Assembly (NCBI GenBank): GCA_036365145.1
Contig: JAEOAD010000004.1
Coordinates: forward strand, 54,000,001-54,064,000
From: Orientallactaga sibirica
Taxonomy: Eukaryota > Chordata > Mammalia > Rodentia > Dipodidae
DNA length: 64,000 nucleotides
Reading direction: 5' to 3'
Positions 25,074 through 36,759 of the stretch are shown here, piece by piece. Positions within the stretch are counted from its first letter, which is position 1. Every line of letters begins with the position of its first letter. Below the pieces are notes generated by a model that was not told the origin of the DNA, searched no databases, and worked only from the letters and a program-made list of their open reading frames with translations. A program made the position numbers and the translations under genes.

Positions 25074-27271
25074 ATTTTTTTTTCATGACTTCATATTTAA
25101 GCCAAAAATGTTACGACATGATATAGATTTCTCGTTTATTTAAAATTCTGTTAGGAGATCTTTTGTTCATAGTTTACTCTCTATAGCCTCATGTGCCTTA
25201 AATATGTGAACTCTACTTTTTGTTAATATCAGACTTTTCCAGGTATCAGAATATTGTAATTTAGTTTATACAAAGTCCATGATATTTGGCTATCAATAAC
25301 CATATATCACTATGCCTGGCTAAAACTGTAATTTTAAGATAGTTCTTATCTTGTTCATGCTAGCTTTGCTAAGTGATTATCACTGAGGTTATAATCTAAG
25401 TCTTATAAAAAGTGACTTATTGTGATTTTGTTCTTAGGAAAACTGAGGAAGTTCCTTATATCTTAAAAAATCCACTGTATACTAATAATGTTAATATAGT
25501 TTGTCTAAGCTTAACTCAACAATAACCAAGTTTTATTTTATTCTTAATCTATGTATATGTATAATCAGTCTCAGTCAAAGTTTCACTTAATTAATCGTCT
25601 CATTTCTGGTATCTTATGTTCATTGGGTATAGAGATTTTGATACTTAAGACATGTTTCCTGCCCTAGATAAATAATCTTAAATTGCTGTTCTGCTTCCAG
25701 CTTGGGGTAATTGGTATTTGCATTGGTATACAGAGTAGCCAAAGTTGTTTTCAAACACAGATGCTAAGTTTTATACTGTCTTGTATTTTCATGGCAAACA
25801 ATTTGTAGATTAAATCAGTTGTCTTGAAGTTATTGATAAATTTTTTTTTCAGGGCTACTAAAATGTTCAGCCTATACTTATAACGGACAGATATTTTAAA
25901 GATAGAATGTGTATGCTTTCTATATTTCAGACATAGTTTACACTGTCACCTGAAAACTAAACTTAATATAAATCAGAATTATTTTAAATTATTGTGTCAT
26001 TCTCTAACCAGATCTGCTTTGCTAACCAGATATGTTCTGCACCTTTTTTTAACTTATCTGTTTTGGTAATCAGATATAAACAGTCTCTCTGGGTGATTAC
26101 TAACCGCATGTAGAAGCCAAAATCAATTGGAAACATTGGCGTTAAAAGGATAACCAATATTTTGGTTCCTGCTCCCAGGTCAGAAGGCCACAGGAGATGA
26201 TGGGACACTTACTAACTTCTAGTCTCTGGTAAGTTATCTGTCCTCTTGATCAGAGAGGATATGGAGACCCAGAGATAAATTCCAAGTCAGTGTATTGGAA
26301 ACAAGAGAGTCACTTCAGAGGAATTTAAGTCCCCCAGGCTTCGCAAAAGAGGGAGGGCCACTTGGTCAGCATGACCTTGACTTATACTAGCAGATGACAA
26401 TACCAAAAGTCATAAAACTCATCACAGGTCCCTAAAAGTCTCTCCTACAGTGCCATTATTGACCTCCAAATTTTACACGTAATTCTGACAGCCTACATGG
26501 TCTTAATCACCCAGTAAGAAAAATATAACTATAATATAAACAAAGACTCAGACTAATAGACTCCGCTGTCTGATGCTGGCTTATAATACTAAACTCTAAC
26601 ATTAACTCATGCCTTCTGCTTCTGACTGTCCCTGATTACTTCTGAACTCCAACTATCCTGGCTGGCCCTAGCTCCTCCCACTTGCCTTAGCCAGATTTGT
26701 ACCTATTCCTTTAGCCTCCTCCTTCCTTAGCCCTTACCCTACCTCATTCAAGGATAAGTACACTACCCCAATGGGCAAACTTAAACTCTCTTGTGTTCCT
26801 ACTCTTCCCCTGATCCCCAATGCTCCCCTTCAATACACTGATTCCCCTCGGCCTCCTCTCTCTTTTGCCAAGCCCTCTATCCCTTGCCTCTGAGTGCTCA
26901 TCCTCCCCATACACCTGGTGTTTTGGTGTCATAGCTGTTGACAAGAATAACAAGCTCCTTAATTCTTCCTTCTGTCCTCTCATGGGATACACAGAGCCCA
27001 TATTGCTCACCTTCTCTATAATAGATATCACCAGTGATTGCCCTGAAGCCAGCTCAATACAGGGATAATATTAGAAAAGTCTCTGTTTCCTTCAGAACCA
27101 AGTCATAACAGCATGCTATGCTGGTGCTAATGGAGGGTGCTCACTATCAATTTCACCACTCTGCCACCTCTAGCCACCATGAAGCTGCCTCCTTATCACC
27201 TGCCCTGAAGGGAGACCCATTGACCACATTATCCAGCCTCTCCCATAAGAACTCATCACCCCTACTGTCAA
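25074..27271. other. Unassigned DNA, pyrimidine-rich at its end
   Basis: 25074-26450 is AT-rich with no recognised feature. From about 26560 the plus strand becomes C/T-rich. A plus frame open at 26820-27068 begins with a hydrophobic leader-like stretch, and this could be the relic of a retroviral internal region belonging to the LTR-like segment that follows. I could not match it to a family, so it is not called as a gene. Confidence 0.35.
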
Positions 27272-27739
27272 CATGAAGAAATTAACTTTCATCTCATATT
27301 ATTAACAAAAGGCTGGAACATTAGGTTGGTACAGGCTCCCAAAATGGAATCACCAAGGACAGCAAGATGGTGACAGAGACATAAGTAAGTGAATTATTCA
27401 CATTCCTCAAGAAACTGCCCAGCCATTATACCTTTCTTGCCTAGCAATGCCCCCAGGTCATGTTTTCCTTCCCCTTATCTTGTAAGTCACCTGGTCCCTA
27501 TTCTTTTATCACGCCCTGGCTATCTTAGATCTCTCCCAAAGGAATCTTTCTTATTTAGATTTTCCCATCCTTACCTTTCCCCAGCTGAGGAATCCCTATA
27601 AAGCCCACTACCTGAAAAACTCAGGTTGGCTGTGTTCCACTCTTGAGAGTCAGCCTGGCAGCTCGTGCTTTTCTCATATAAAGCTTTCATCTTTGCCTTA
27701 GAGTGGTTTGTGTGGTCTTGGTCACTCCCAAACCATTCA
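27272..27739 (+). mobile_element. LTR-like segment (U3-R-U5 architecture)
   Basis: The segment reads like an LTR. It starts 'tgaagaaatt', has a TATA-like 'ccctataaagccc' near 27594-27606, a polyadenylation-like 'atataaagctttc' near 27676, and a U5-like end 'gtcactcccaaaccattca'. Old L1 sequence resumes immediately after. No paired LTR, primer site or polypurine tract was found, and the 5' boundary is a guess. A gammaretrovirus-type solo LTR is the leading idea. Confidence 0.5.
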
Positions 27740-27744
27740 CAACC

Positions 27745-27998
27745 AACTGATGGGATGGCATGAGACTAAAAAACTATTGTGTAGCAATATTGTCAACCAA
27801 GTCAAAAAGAAGAGTATAAAATTGGAGAACAACCTTTCCAGATATGCATCTGACAGGGGATTAATATCTAGAATATAAAAAGAACCCACAAAACTGAACA
27901 TCAAGAAAATAAACAACCCAATGAAACTGAACAATATTCTTAAAAGAGAAAGCAGCAAGACCTGAGGACAACCATCATCTACCAAGATAAAAATAGAT
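27745..27998 (+). mobile_element. Old LINE-1 ORF2 fragment
   Basis: Begins 'actgatgggatggcatgaga' and contains 'catctgacaggggattaata', landmarks of the ORF2 C-terminal third. It is broken by stops. It probably continues at 28613 beyond the inserted B1 and L1 3' UTR. Confidence 0.75.
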
Positions 27999-28000
27999 AA

Positions 28001-28155
28001 CCGGTCGGGTGTGGTGGCACAAGCCTTTAATCCCAGCACTCGGGAGGCAGAGGTAGGAGGATCGCCGAGAGTTTGAGGCCACCCTGAGAATACATAGTTC
28101 ATTCCAGGTCAGCCTGGACCAGAGTGAGACCCTACCTTGCAAAACCAAAAAAAAA
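28001..28155 (+). mobile_element. B1 SINE
   Basis: B1 copy starting 'ggtcgggtgtggtggcacaa' and ending 'cttgcaaaaccaaaaaaaaa'. It sits directly against an L1 3' UTR fragment with no unique sequence between. Confidence 0.94.
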
Positions 28156-28612
28156 AGATAGCTGGCTCCCTGAACCACCCCCTGAAACAGCAGCCCAGGT
28201 GAAACCACAGAGGAACGGGCAAGATGAGCAAGGGTGCTGCTTCTGTGGTGCGCCTGATAACCTGGGCCAGTGTGATGCAGACCGATAATGAGGATACTCA
28301 AAACACACCAAAGCAGAAATCCAAAAGCTACTAAGAACTCAACTTGAAAGTACAATTGCACACCCACCAAGGCTCAGGGAAGTTTGCAGAAGAGGGATGT
28401 CAACAATGTAAGAGACACAAGGTAGGAAGGAATATCCAGAGACATAGCTCTTCCACAATAACAGACTGCTGCTCTCATAACTCATAACCTACATGGTGAA
28501 TACCAGCAATCCCACTATAGGGGACCTTCAGTGGAGTGAGGGCAGGGAGGAGGGAAATAATGATACCAATATATTATGTGTCCATACAAAGTTTGTATTT
28601 AATAAAAAGGGA
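28156..28612 (+). mobile_element. LINE-1 3' UTR terminal fragment
   Basis: Matches the last third of the long L1 3' UTR seen at 31600-32073 and 44340-44625: 'gaaaccacagaggaacgggc', 'ggctcagggaagtttgcaga', then 'gggcagggaggaggg' before the A-rich end. It is a severely 5'-truncated insertion, or the remainder left after the B1 landed. Confidence 0.82.
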
Positions 28613-29610
28613 GAAATACACACAGTTAATTAACATTTAAGCAAGTGTTCAATAGTCGTAGCCCTCAGGGAAATACAAATTAAAACTACTTTAGTATTCT
28701 ATCTCACCCAGCCAGAACGGCAACCACCAACAAAACAAATGACAACAAATGCTGGTGAGGTGTGAGAAAAGGGAATCCTTATTCGTGGTGGAATGTAAGG
28801 TACTCAGCCTCTATAGAGCTTCCCCCAAAATCTAAACTATGGCTGGAGAGATGGCTTAGTGGATAAAGCCTTTTCCTGCAAAGCCAAAGGACCTGGGTTT
28901 GCTTCTCCAGGACCCCAATAAGCCAGAAGCATAAGGTGGCAATGTGTCTGGTGTTCATTTGCAATGTCTTGAGGCTCTCACATACCCATTCTCCCTCTAT
29001 GTGCCTCTCTCTCTCTCTCTCCCTCTCAAATAAGTAAAGTAAAATTAAAAAAAAAAAATCTAAATTAGAAATACCATATTACCTAGATATACCCAAAGAA
29101 CTCTATAGCCTACCACAGAGGTAATTGCACTTCTGTGTTCATTGTTTACAATTCATAGTAGCTAGAAAGCAGAACAACTTAGATAGCCATCAACCCAAGA
29201 ATGCATAAGTAAAACATAATACTTTTTCACAGTGAAATTTTATTGAGCTGTAACAAAAACTTGGAAATATTCAGGAAACTGTGTGGTTCTGAGTGGGGTA
29301 ACTCAGGCTCAAAGTAATACACAAAACATTTTCTCTGTGGATCCTAGCCTATAGTATCTAGATCTGTGAGTTTAACTCAGTGTGTCTCTAGAGACCAGGA
29401 CATTATAAAAGGACTAAGATGGAAGTAAAAAGAATGGGACACAAGTGATATGAAAACAAGGGGACATGCTTTTGTGGGAAATGGTTAAGAATGGGTGGAG
29501 GTCAGGAGAGAGGTAAGAAAAGTAAGTTGAGGGACAGATATCCAAAACTCAGGAATACAAAAAAAAAAAGTCATAAGAAAATATTTATATAGTAAACTTA
29601 ATAATACTAT
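28613..29610 (+). mobile_element. Old LINE-1 ORF2 tail and 3' end, split by a SINE
   Basis: ORF2 C-terminal landmarks: 'agggaaatacaaattaaaac' at about 28670, 'caaatgctggtgaggtgtga' at about 28745, then the last-exon-like L1 text at 29060-29330. The end near 29570-29600 ('aagtcataagaaaatattta') resembles the Lx 3' terminus. The tRNA-SINE at 28840-29054 interrupts it. Stops are frequent. Confidence 0.75.
28840..29054 (+). mobile_element. tRNA-derived SINE inside old L1
   Basis: Starts 'tggctggagagatggcttag' and ends in an A-rich tail. Flanks 'aaaatctaaacta' (28827-28839) and 'aaaatctaaatta' (29055-29067) form a 13-bp TSD with one mismatch. Confidence 0.95.
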
Positions 29611-29761
29611 ATATAAATTTAAAGTAATAGAATGAACCAAACTATCAGCCAGAGATGGAAAATTTTATTCCTGGGTAGCTATGGGTTATCACATAATAAC
29701 ATTAATGACCAACATGGGAAACTACTCAGTAATTTTTTTGGTCAAGAAAGCCTCTAAGGGG

Positions 29762-30014
29762 GGCTGGAGAGATGGCTTAGCGGTTAAACGCTTGCCTATG
29801 AAGTCTAAGGACCCCGGTTCAAGGCTTGACTCTCCAGGACCCACGTGAGCCAGATGCACAAGGGGGTGCATGCATCTGGAGTTCGTTTGCAGTGGCTGGA
29901 GGCCCTGACGCACCCATTCTCTCCCTCTCTCTCTCTCTCTACCTGCCTATTTCTGTATCTCTCTCTCTCAAATAAATAAATAAAATGAAAAATATTTAAA
30001 AAAAAAAAAAAAGA
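29762..30014 (+). mobile_element. tRNA-derived SINE with perfect 18-bp TSD
   Basis: Young copy with A box 'tggcttagcggttaaacg' and B box 'ggttcaaggcttga'. The 18-bp direct repeat 'aagaaagcctctaagggg' lies at 29744-29761 and 30015-30032. The last bases of this repeat are the first bases of the L1 that follows, so the SINE landed exactly at that L1's 5' junction. Confidence 0.97.
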
Positions 30015-30032
30015 AAGAAAGCCTCTAAGGGG

Positions 30033-30625
30033 AAGAAATACAAATGGCAAACACACACTTAAGAAAATGTTCAACATCCCTAATCATCAGGGAAATGCAA
30101 ATTAAAACAACTATGAGATTCAACCTTACCCCAGTAAGGGTAGCTAGCATTAAAAAAAAAAAAAAAAAACTAATGAAAACAAATGAATGCTGGCGAGGCT
30201 GTGGAGAAATAGGAACCCTCTTTCACTGTTAGTAGGAATGTAAAATGGTACAACCACTATGGAAAACAATATGAAGACTCCTTATAAGGATGAATATAGA
30301 CCTACCAGCAGATCTAGTTATTCCCTTACTGGGCATTTACCCTAAAAGCTACAAGCCTCAGATCAGAGAGATTTGCTCAACCATGTTTATAACTGCTCAA
30401 TATATGATTGCTAAGAGCTGGAATCAACCCAGATGTCCATCATTAGATGAATGGATAGCAAAGATGTGGTATATCTACACTATGGAATTCTACATACCAG
30501 TAAGAAAAAATGACACAATGAAATTTGAAGAAAAATGGTCGAGCATGGAACAGATCATTCTCAGTGAGCTCACCCAATCACAGAAAGATAATCGTCATGT
30601 GATCTCATTCATCTTTGGCTCCTGA
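30033..30625 (+). pseudogene. LINE-1 ORF2 C-terminal fragment
   Basis: Two open stretches, 30044-30232 and 30290-30625, lie in one frame and read as ORF2p C-terminus: [36 protein letters not shown], then IPLLGIYPKSYKP, WNQPRCPSLDEWIAKMWYIY and SELTQSQKDNRHVISFIFGS before the stop. Three in-frame stops lie between 30230 and 30260, and an A-run at 30151-30169 has probably slipped. The cysteine-rich C-terminal zone is present. The endonuclease and reverse transcriptase are absent because the insertion is 5'-truncated, so it is non-functional. Confidence 0.9.
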
Positions 30626-32073
30626 CCTGAATCTGCTCAAGATGCTGTCATACCTAATAACCACCTTGAAGACCAGACAATAGGGAGGGTGGGACGGACT
30701 GGGAGGATAAGCGTGAGGGGAGAGCATAAGGGTGGGAGGGAGAGTAAGGGTGGGGGACACAAATAGGGACCCAAATGGAAATGGCACCATAAAATCCTAT
30801 ATTCTGAACAACAGGCTAAAACATTGATACTTCAGCAAGACTGTTGAGGGAATGCCTGAACCACAGGGCCCTGGAGAGAACATCATGAAGACAAACAGTA
30901 ATCTTTTCCTGTTTCTCTCTCTCTACCTCTCCTCTCTATGCTCTCTTTCTCTTTTATATTACCTATCCTTTCCTTCCTACATCTTCCTTGACGCTGACTT
31001 GTAACTCCCAGTACCAGCATGGGGTTAACTTTCACAATGAGCTGTGGATCAGTGAGACCTATAAGGTTTCCCAAAAGAAGACAGATTTCTGTCAGAGTTC
31101 TTGATGACCCACCAAAGGTTAATGGTAAGACCCTACTGCCGGAGACACCTTATGCTGTTGGGATGGAACATGAAGTGCCCTGGCTGGAATCTGGAAGGAG
31201 TCAGTCCCCAGTCAATTAGCTTGTCTAGTGCCAGAGGGTTCTACAAGAGCAAGTGATGTAAAATGACTGACATCCGTCCGAACAACTCACAGTCTAAGCT
31301 ACTCAGCAGTAAACAACCTGACATGTTGCTCAAAAAGGTACAATAGTGGTACACAGCCATGGTGGGTAACCAGCTGCTCTTGATTTGGCTAACAAATCCA
31401 CTCAGTGGAATGGAATTCATAGCTGGAACTGGGAAACAAGTCAAAATCATGTCCAAAAAATGAGCCCATTCTCCAATATCAAGCTCCCATCAATTATGGG
31501 CTGGAAGAGGGCCTATGCATATAAAATTCTGTCTAAAATAACAATGGCCATCTCATTTATCATGAATTTGCTGAAGAATTTGCTTATCTTTTTCAGATGG
31601 AGGCCAAACCTAAAGGGAGGATCAACCTATTGTACCTCACAAGGGCCCCAGATGAAACCATAGAGTAATGGGGGAAATGGGCAAGAGTGCAGCTTCTTGG
31701 TGAACCTGACACCAGAACACAGCTGAAGGAGATAGACACAGAGAACATTCAACTCTTACTAAATCAGATATCCAGAGACACAGAGGCTCCCAAGACCTCA
31801 TCACTGAAGTAGAACTAAAATGAACCCAACATGGAAAATGGGAAATTCACGGAAGCGGGGGCGGAAAGAGTGTTAGAGCCACAAGTTGGGTCATTATTCA
31901 CAGAGACATTTCCTCTTCTCCATAACTGTTGGCTACCCCTGTAATCCATGACACACATTCCCCAATGAGGAGGGTCTCTTCAGAGTGGGGAGGACAGGGA
32001 GGAGGCTACTAGAGACACCAACATAAATGTAAAATTAATATAATATATAAGTATATTAAATATGTTTTTTTAA
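30033..32073 (+). mobile_element. Young 5'-truncated LINE-1 with TSD
   Basis: Starts within ORF2 ('gaagaaatacaaatggcaaa'), ends with the 3' UTR and a short tail, and is flanked by 'aaagcctctaagg' at 30018-30030 and 32074-32086, a 13-bp TSD. The 3' UTR runs 30626-32073, about 1.45 kb. It is better preserved than other local L1s. Confidence 0.93.
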
Positions 32074-32589
32074 AAAGCCTCTAAGGTCCCTAAACTATAC
32101 TGGGTATTTCCATGGCTCTTGACTTCCCACCAGACATATAAGGTAACCTGGTATTGCTGATGGCAACACATCGATTGGCTGCAGGAATCAAATAAATCAA
32201 GTTGGAGGTGAGGTGGAAACTTCTTTTGTTCTGGCTAGTTTTCATTGTGCTTGAAGGCCCTATGTAGGGAGCTGTGAGAGAAAATCATCAATGATACCAC
32301 CCAGTAATGGATCTTGTATCTACAATAATGACCCTACACATGCCCTCTGGTACAATAGTGGCTTGGTTGTTAGAAGGATAAGCAACCACTGTATGACTGA
32401 CTTTGAAAGCTCGTTTGCAAGAGGGGATTTATGCCTGGTATTGAAAACAAATGCCCATGGATGAGGAGAACATAGATAGGCCCTAGGGAAGAATCTAGTA
32501 CTGCTACATTGTTTAGTGGATGTAATTTCAAACATGCCTCCAAAATATTTACTTTATACCCTAGGTTAGTTCTGCTGTCAGCTATAGAC

Positions 32590-32624
<35 letters not shown>
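32590..32624. repeat. (AC)n microsatellite
   Basis: About 17 AC units within the old Lx 3' UTR. Confidence 0.95.
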
Positions 32625-32628
<4 letters not shown>

Positions 32629-33190
32629 CCAGTTTTTTGGAGTGAAATGTGGTTAATGCAGAGAATAATAACTGGAAAACTGGACTAGTCTTAACAATAA
32701 CTGTCTTATGCCTGGTTTTACCTACAGAAAACTTACAGATTGCCCACTCCAGGGCTCAGAGAACATCATGGAAGGTGGGATGGAGAGCTGTAGGATGGAA
32801 GGAGCTCTGTGGAACCCTGTTGTCTAGACAAGACAAGGTTATTGTGTTGGGAACTTGCAATACCATGGATGCCTGCACAACACCTGCCCATGACAGTCAG
32901 TCAACATTCTGCTATGAAGAGAGAAATTGGCTTGGGAGGTCACTATTGTCCCTAATTAACTGATGATAATCATAGCCAGGGAAAGGCCAGTCACCCTATT
33001 CTGGAGTTTAAGCTGTGATAAGTAAGGAGAAGGAGTACAGTGAAAGTAATGAGACTATGCAGATGGGTAATATGAGGAACAAAATAAAATAAATATGTAT
33101 CAAAATAATAAAAATAATTGATATGTATGAAAATGCCATAATGAATTCAAATGTAATAGATATATACATATTAATTTATATTGGAGCATT

Positions 33191-33959
33191 TTGGAATATC
33201 TTAAAATGTCTTCCTGTTGTTTAATATTTTCAAAGCAAATTATTAGAATCATGCATTGGAAAAATTAAACATATTTTTCAGAGATAAAATTCATATCATA
33301 TTATGAAAGAATAAAGGGCACTGCTTATCTTTAGATATTATGCATAATATTACTGAAGACATTTAGGCCTCAACCTAAAGGAGTTAAAGATATGTATTTT
33401 AATTTCTAAGCATCTATATTGTCCCAGATTCATAGTGAAAATTTACCAAATGCTAATGTATCCTTTCAAAATCTTCTACAACTTAACATACTTCTACCCA
33501 ATTGTTGTTCAGAATGCTTTCTTCATTCACGTCGGTTTGTGATCCCTTTTTCTAAGTAAATTGAATGGCTCCATTTGTTGTTGTTTTTTACATAGAGCAG
33601 ATGTTATGTGCAAGTGGATTTGCCATATGTATTCCATTAATTCACATAATATTATGTTAAGTAAGTGGAGTAGAAAAGCATTTCTAATTTATATTAAGTC
33701 AGTCACTATAGACAGCACATTTTCCTCTAGGATTTAATTTTCATTTTTTCAGTAGTACTAGAAAAAATTTTGATTATATTTCTCTTTTAACTTGATTTAG
33801 CAAACTACAATAGCAAGCAAGAAATATAGTGATTTACTGAAAAACCAATCTAAATTCAAAGTTTGTAAACAATTTATCTTATAATAAAGTTCATTTTACA
33901 ACATAGAAAGAAGTCATATTAATAGATCACACTGAAGTATAAGGCAATAGTAAGTTTCA
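33191..33959. other. Unassigned AT-rich DNA
   Basis: No gene, frame or repeat family could be recognised. Confidence 0.4.
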
Positions 33960-34180
33960 GGCCTGGAGATGACTCCATGGTTAAAGAAGTTGCTTACAAA
34001 GCCTGATGGCTGGGATTTGATTTCCCTGTACTCAGGTACAGCCATATGCACAGATGACACATGTATCTGGAGTTCCTTTACAGTGGCAAGAAATCCTGGT
34101 GTTCCCAAACTCTTTCTTTCCCTTTCTTCCTCTCTTCCTCTCTGTTCCTCCCTACCCCTCTCAAATATATAAATGAAAAT
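33960..34180 (+). mobile_element. tRNA-derived SINE, degenerate
   Basis: Diverged copy: 'ggcctggagatgactccatg', 'gccatatgcacagatgacac', 'tatctggagttcctttacag', a CT-rich tract and an AT-rich end. Confidence 0.85.
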
Positions 34181-34497
34181 ATTTTCACAGTATAGTTCTT
34201 ATCTAATAGTTAAAAGACCATGTTAAAACTGATCCCATTATAAAATTTAATTTAATGGGTTAAAATTTTCCCTGTTATATTGCAATTGTTTGAAGTGTTA
34301 TAATTATTGATTATCCTAAAAATATGTGGAATCAACAATTATTGCACCCTTAGCTTGAGTGCATGATTCCTTTTAGTTATACTGCCACATAAATTTATCC
34401 CTTACATTCATTTGTCAAAATTAAATGTTTGATTCATGGATTGATAAGAAATATTATTTCTACTAATCAATTTATTACATCTATACTGCTTATTTAT
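34181..34497. other. Unassigned AT-rich DNA
   Basis: Nothing recognised. GCTTAT at 34488-34493 may be a target-site duplication of the following LTR element. Confidence 0.4.
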
Positions 34498-34738
34498 TGA
34501 ATGGCACAATGCAGGACTGGCCCTAGTCAGACCTCATGCTAAAAGAAACTAGGCCACACCCCTCGGGTTTTCTCACTGGTATGGCAGGTAGTCAGTGAAG
34601 TGTAAGACTCCATGAGATGGGGCAACCTAAGACAGGCACCATGGCATGTGATGATCCCTTGGGGCCTGGGTTCAACAATGGTTTGGCAAAGAACCATGCC
34701 ACCCAGGGTTGCCAATAATAAAAACAAAAAGGAGGATA
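34498..34738 (+). mobile_element. 5' LTR stub plus internal remnant of an ERV
   Basis: 'tgaatggcacaatgcagg' and the next ~50 bases resemble the start of the LTR at 34739. This stretch therefore looks like the beginning of a 5' LTR joined, after a large deletion, to the last part of the proviral interior. That interior ends in a polypurine-tract-like 'aaaacaaaaaggaggata' (34721-34738) just before the next LTR. No gag, pol or env frame remains. Confidence 0.55.
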
Positions 34739-35119
34739 TGTATGGCACAATGAAGGTCTGGCCTTAGCTAGACCACAGGTCAGAAGAAATCAGGAAGTGG
34801 CTTCTGTGAACATGGTGTCCTGCGCAGGCCTGGCATGACAACAGCTACATTCCCATGCTTGTGAGAAACCTGCTACGAGATGATCTGTTGGGAGACAGGC
34901 TGTCATTGGTCACAAAAAGGGGACCACCCATACAATGATTGGCCAGCCAAACCCCTTAAGACTCCCTACACTTTCTTGAATAAACGAGTTTGCAGCAGCT
35001 CGCCCTCTGCTGCTTTCACCCAACTCCCGGAGTCTGTGTCGTGACTCCACGCCTCTCACCCCCAACTCGGCAGAGACCCAGCCATCCCTCCTGGGCTGGC
35101 CTAAGAGGGACTCCAACAG
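34739..35119 (+). mobile_element. ERV long terminal repeat, 381 bp
   Basis: Begins TG ('tgtatggcacaatgaagg') and ends CA ('agggactccaaca'). AATAAA at 34979-34984 serves as the polyadenylation signal, followed by a GC-richer R-U5 with several intact CpGs ('cccggagtctgtgtcgtgac'). A polypurine tract precedes it. GCTTAT follows at 35120-35125 and also occurs at 34488-34493, four bases before the 5' stub, a possible 6-bp TSD. CpG retention suggests a fairly recent insertion. The class was not determined; length and U5 style fit a class I or II ERV. Confidence 0.8.
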
Positions 35120-35125
35120 CTTATA

Positions 35126-35520
35126 AAATTATAATTTGTATATATAATATTTAAGTAATTAAGAAAATAAATATGCAATTATATGAATAAAATACATGAG
35201 ACAAAATGATTTCAATAATTTTAGTAATGTTTTCAATCACTGATTAATAATTTAGCAATCTTTTTTGCTGACTAAATTTTGTAATTCATAAAAATTTTAA
35301 AGTTTTCTTATTGAACAATGTTAGTGTAAAGTAATAAATACTTCAGAATTTAACTACTTGTTTATCAATTTTGAAATGAAAGGCTTGTTAATGAATCTTG
35401 AAATTCTACATATATAATATCAAAGAAACTGTCTTATTTATTCAGTGACATTTTACTTCAAAGCATGTATGAAGCTTGTAACTTAATGCAAATGATGTTG
35501 AATTCTTAAAAACTAAGTAT
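35126..35520. other. AT-rich DNA, nothing recognised
   Basis: Very AT-rich sequence with no frame or repeat family. Confidence 0.4.
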
Positions 35521-35688
35521 AGCCGGGCGTGGTGGTGCACGCCTTTAATCCCAGCACTTGGGAAGCAGAGGTAGGAGGATCGCCGAGAGTTCGAGGCCAC
35601 CCTTAGACTGCATAGTTAATTCCAGGTCAGCCTGGACTAGAGTGAAACCCTACCTCAAAAAAACAAAAAAAAAAAAAAAAAAAAAAAT
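35521..35688 (+). mobile_element. B1 SINE with long A-rich tail
   Basis: Starts 'agccgggcgtggtggtgcac' and ends with a run of more than 20 A. Near-consensus with CpGs retained, so young. Confidence 0.96.
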
Positions 35689-36759
35689 TATCAAATAATC
35701 ATTGAACAATATATAGCACATTATATGGTTTTAGTTTTCTCATAAAGTTTAAAAAGACAATATTAACAAAACACTTAGGAAGTGATATAACATGATTCTG
35801 GGGCAAACTTATTTGTGGAGTAGTTTACAATATACACATGTTAAAAAAGGAAGTGAAAACAATATGTAAGTAGTGTATACAATACTCACATGAAGAGTTA
35901 TGGAAATAGTCTTTACCAATTTTTGTTATAGATTATATCAATGACATTTTTATCAAATTGTAATATATGAATAACACCTTACATAGATGGTTCAGCTTAG
36001 CTCTTTTGGCTCTACTAGATAAAAAAAATTAGACCTGTATTATTTTATTAAAAGTACAGCTATAGACACATTATTTTTTTTGTAATTTATTTAATGAAAA
36101 CAGAGATAAATTCAGCAGCACTAAGGAACAAGGGAGAGACGCAATGGTGTCCTTTGTTCGCATAACTGAATTAGGATATGTAGGTTACCAAAGTATGGAG
36201 GCACTCTTAGGCCAAATTTAACTTGTTACCATATAGTTGAGAAGTGAGAAAACTGGGACTTTTAGAAATTAATTAATCTAGTCACAGTTAAGAGAAAATG
36301 CATGCAGAATTAGAATTCAAAACTAGGCCTGTCTAGGTTTAAAGACTCTAGTTATAGCCATAGTGTATACTGTCTTTGTGGCCACAATTACACTGCAAGT
36401 GTGAAGTTCTAAAACTGCTTCATTGTTCCTGTGCTGTCTTGATATAGCTACATATTCTATTCTGACCGCACCAGGAGATGTTCAAGATGAATATCTAACT
36501 TTTTGTTTTAGAATTGGACATTCAAACTTTTCATTGCATATAAAAGTTTGAATTTCAAGTTCTCAATAACAATCATTTCAATCTTATTTTCCAAATTCTA
36601 AAGTAAGGTATCAAATGTTACTGTAATAAATAAAGAAAATATGTGCACACAAAATTTATAAGTAAGAAATTACAAACTGTGTCCTCCTGGCAATAGTATC
36701 ATTTTACTTTCCTTACCATATAATCTATAACATGAAACCAACAAACCCAAAATTCATGA
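35689..36759. other. Unassigned AT-rich DNA
   Basis: No gene or repeat recognised. Confidence 0.4.

Larger units (their letters stand above)
29620..33190 (+). mobile_element. Old rodent Lx-type LINE-1 3' UTR, host of nested insertions
   Basis: 29620-29761 and 32087-33190 belong together. Together they read like the long Lx-class 3' UTR: 'tgaccctacacatgccctct' at about 32330, 'tgtggttaatgcagagaata' at about 32650, 'ggctcagagaacatcatgga' at about 32750, and the terminus 'atgtatgaaaatgccataat' at about 33125. The family name rests on my memory of rodent Lx elements. A younger L1 and a SINE interrupt it between 29762 and 32086. Confidence 0.75.
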
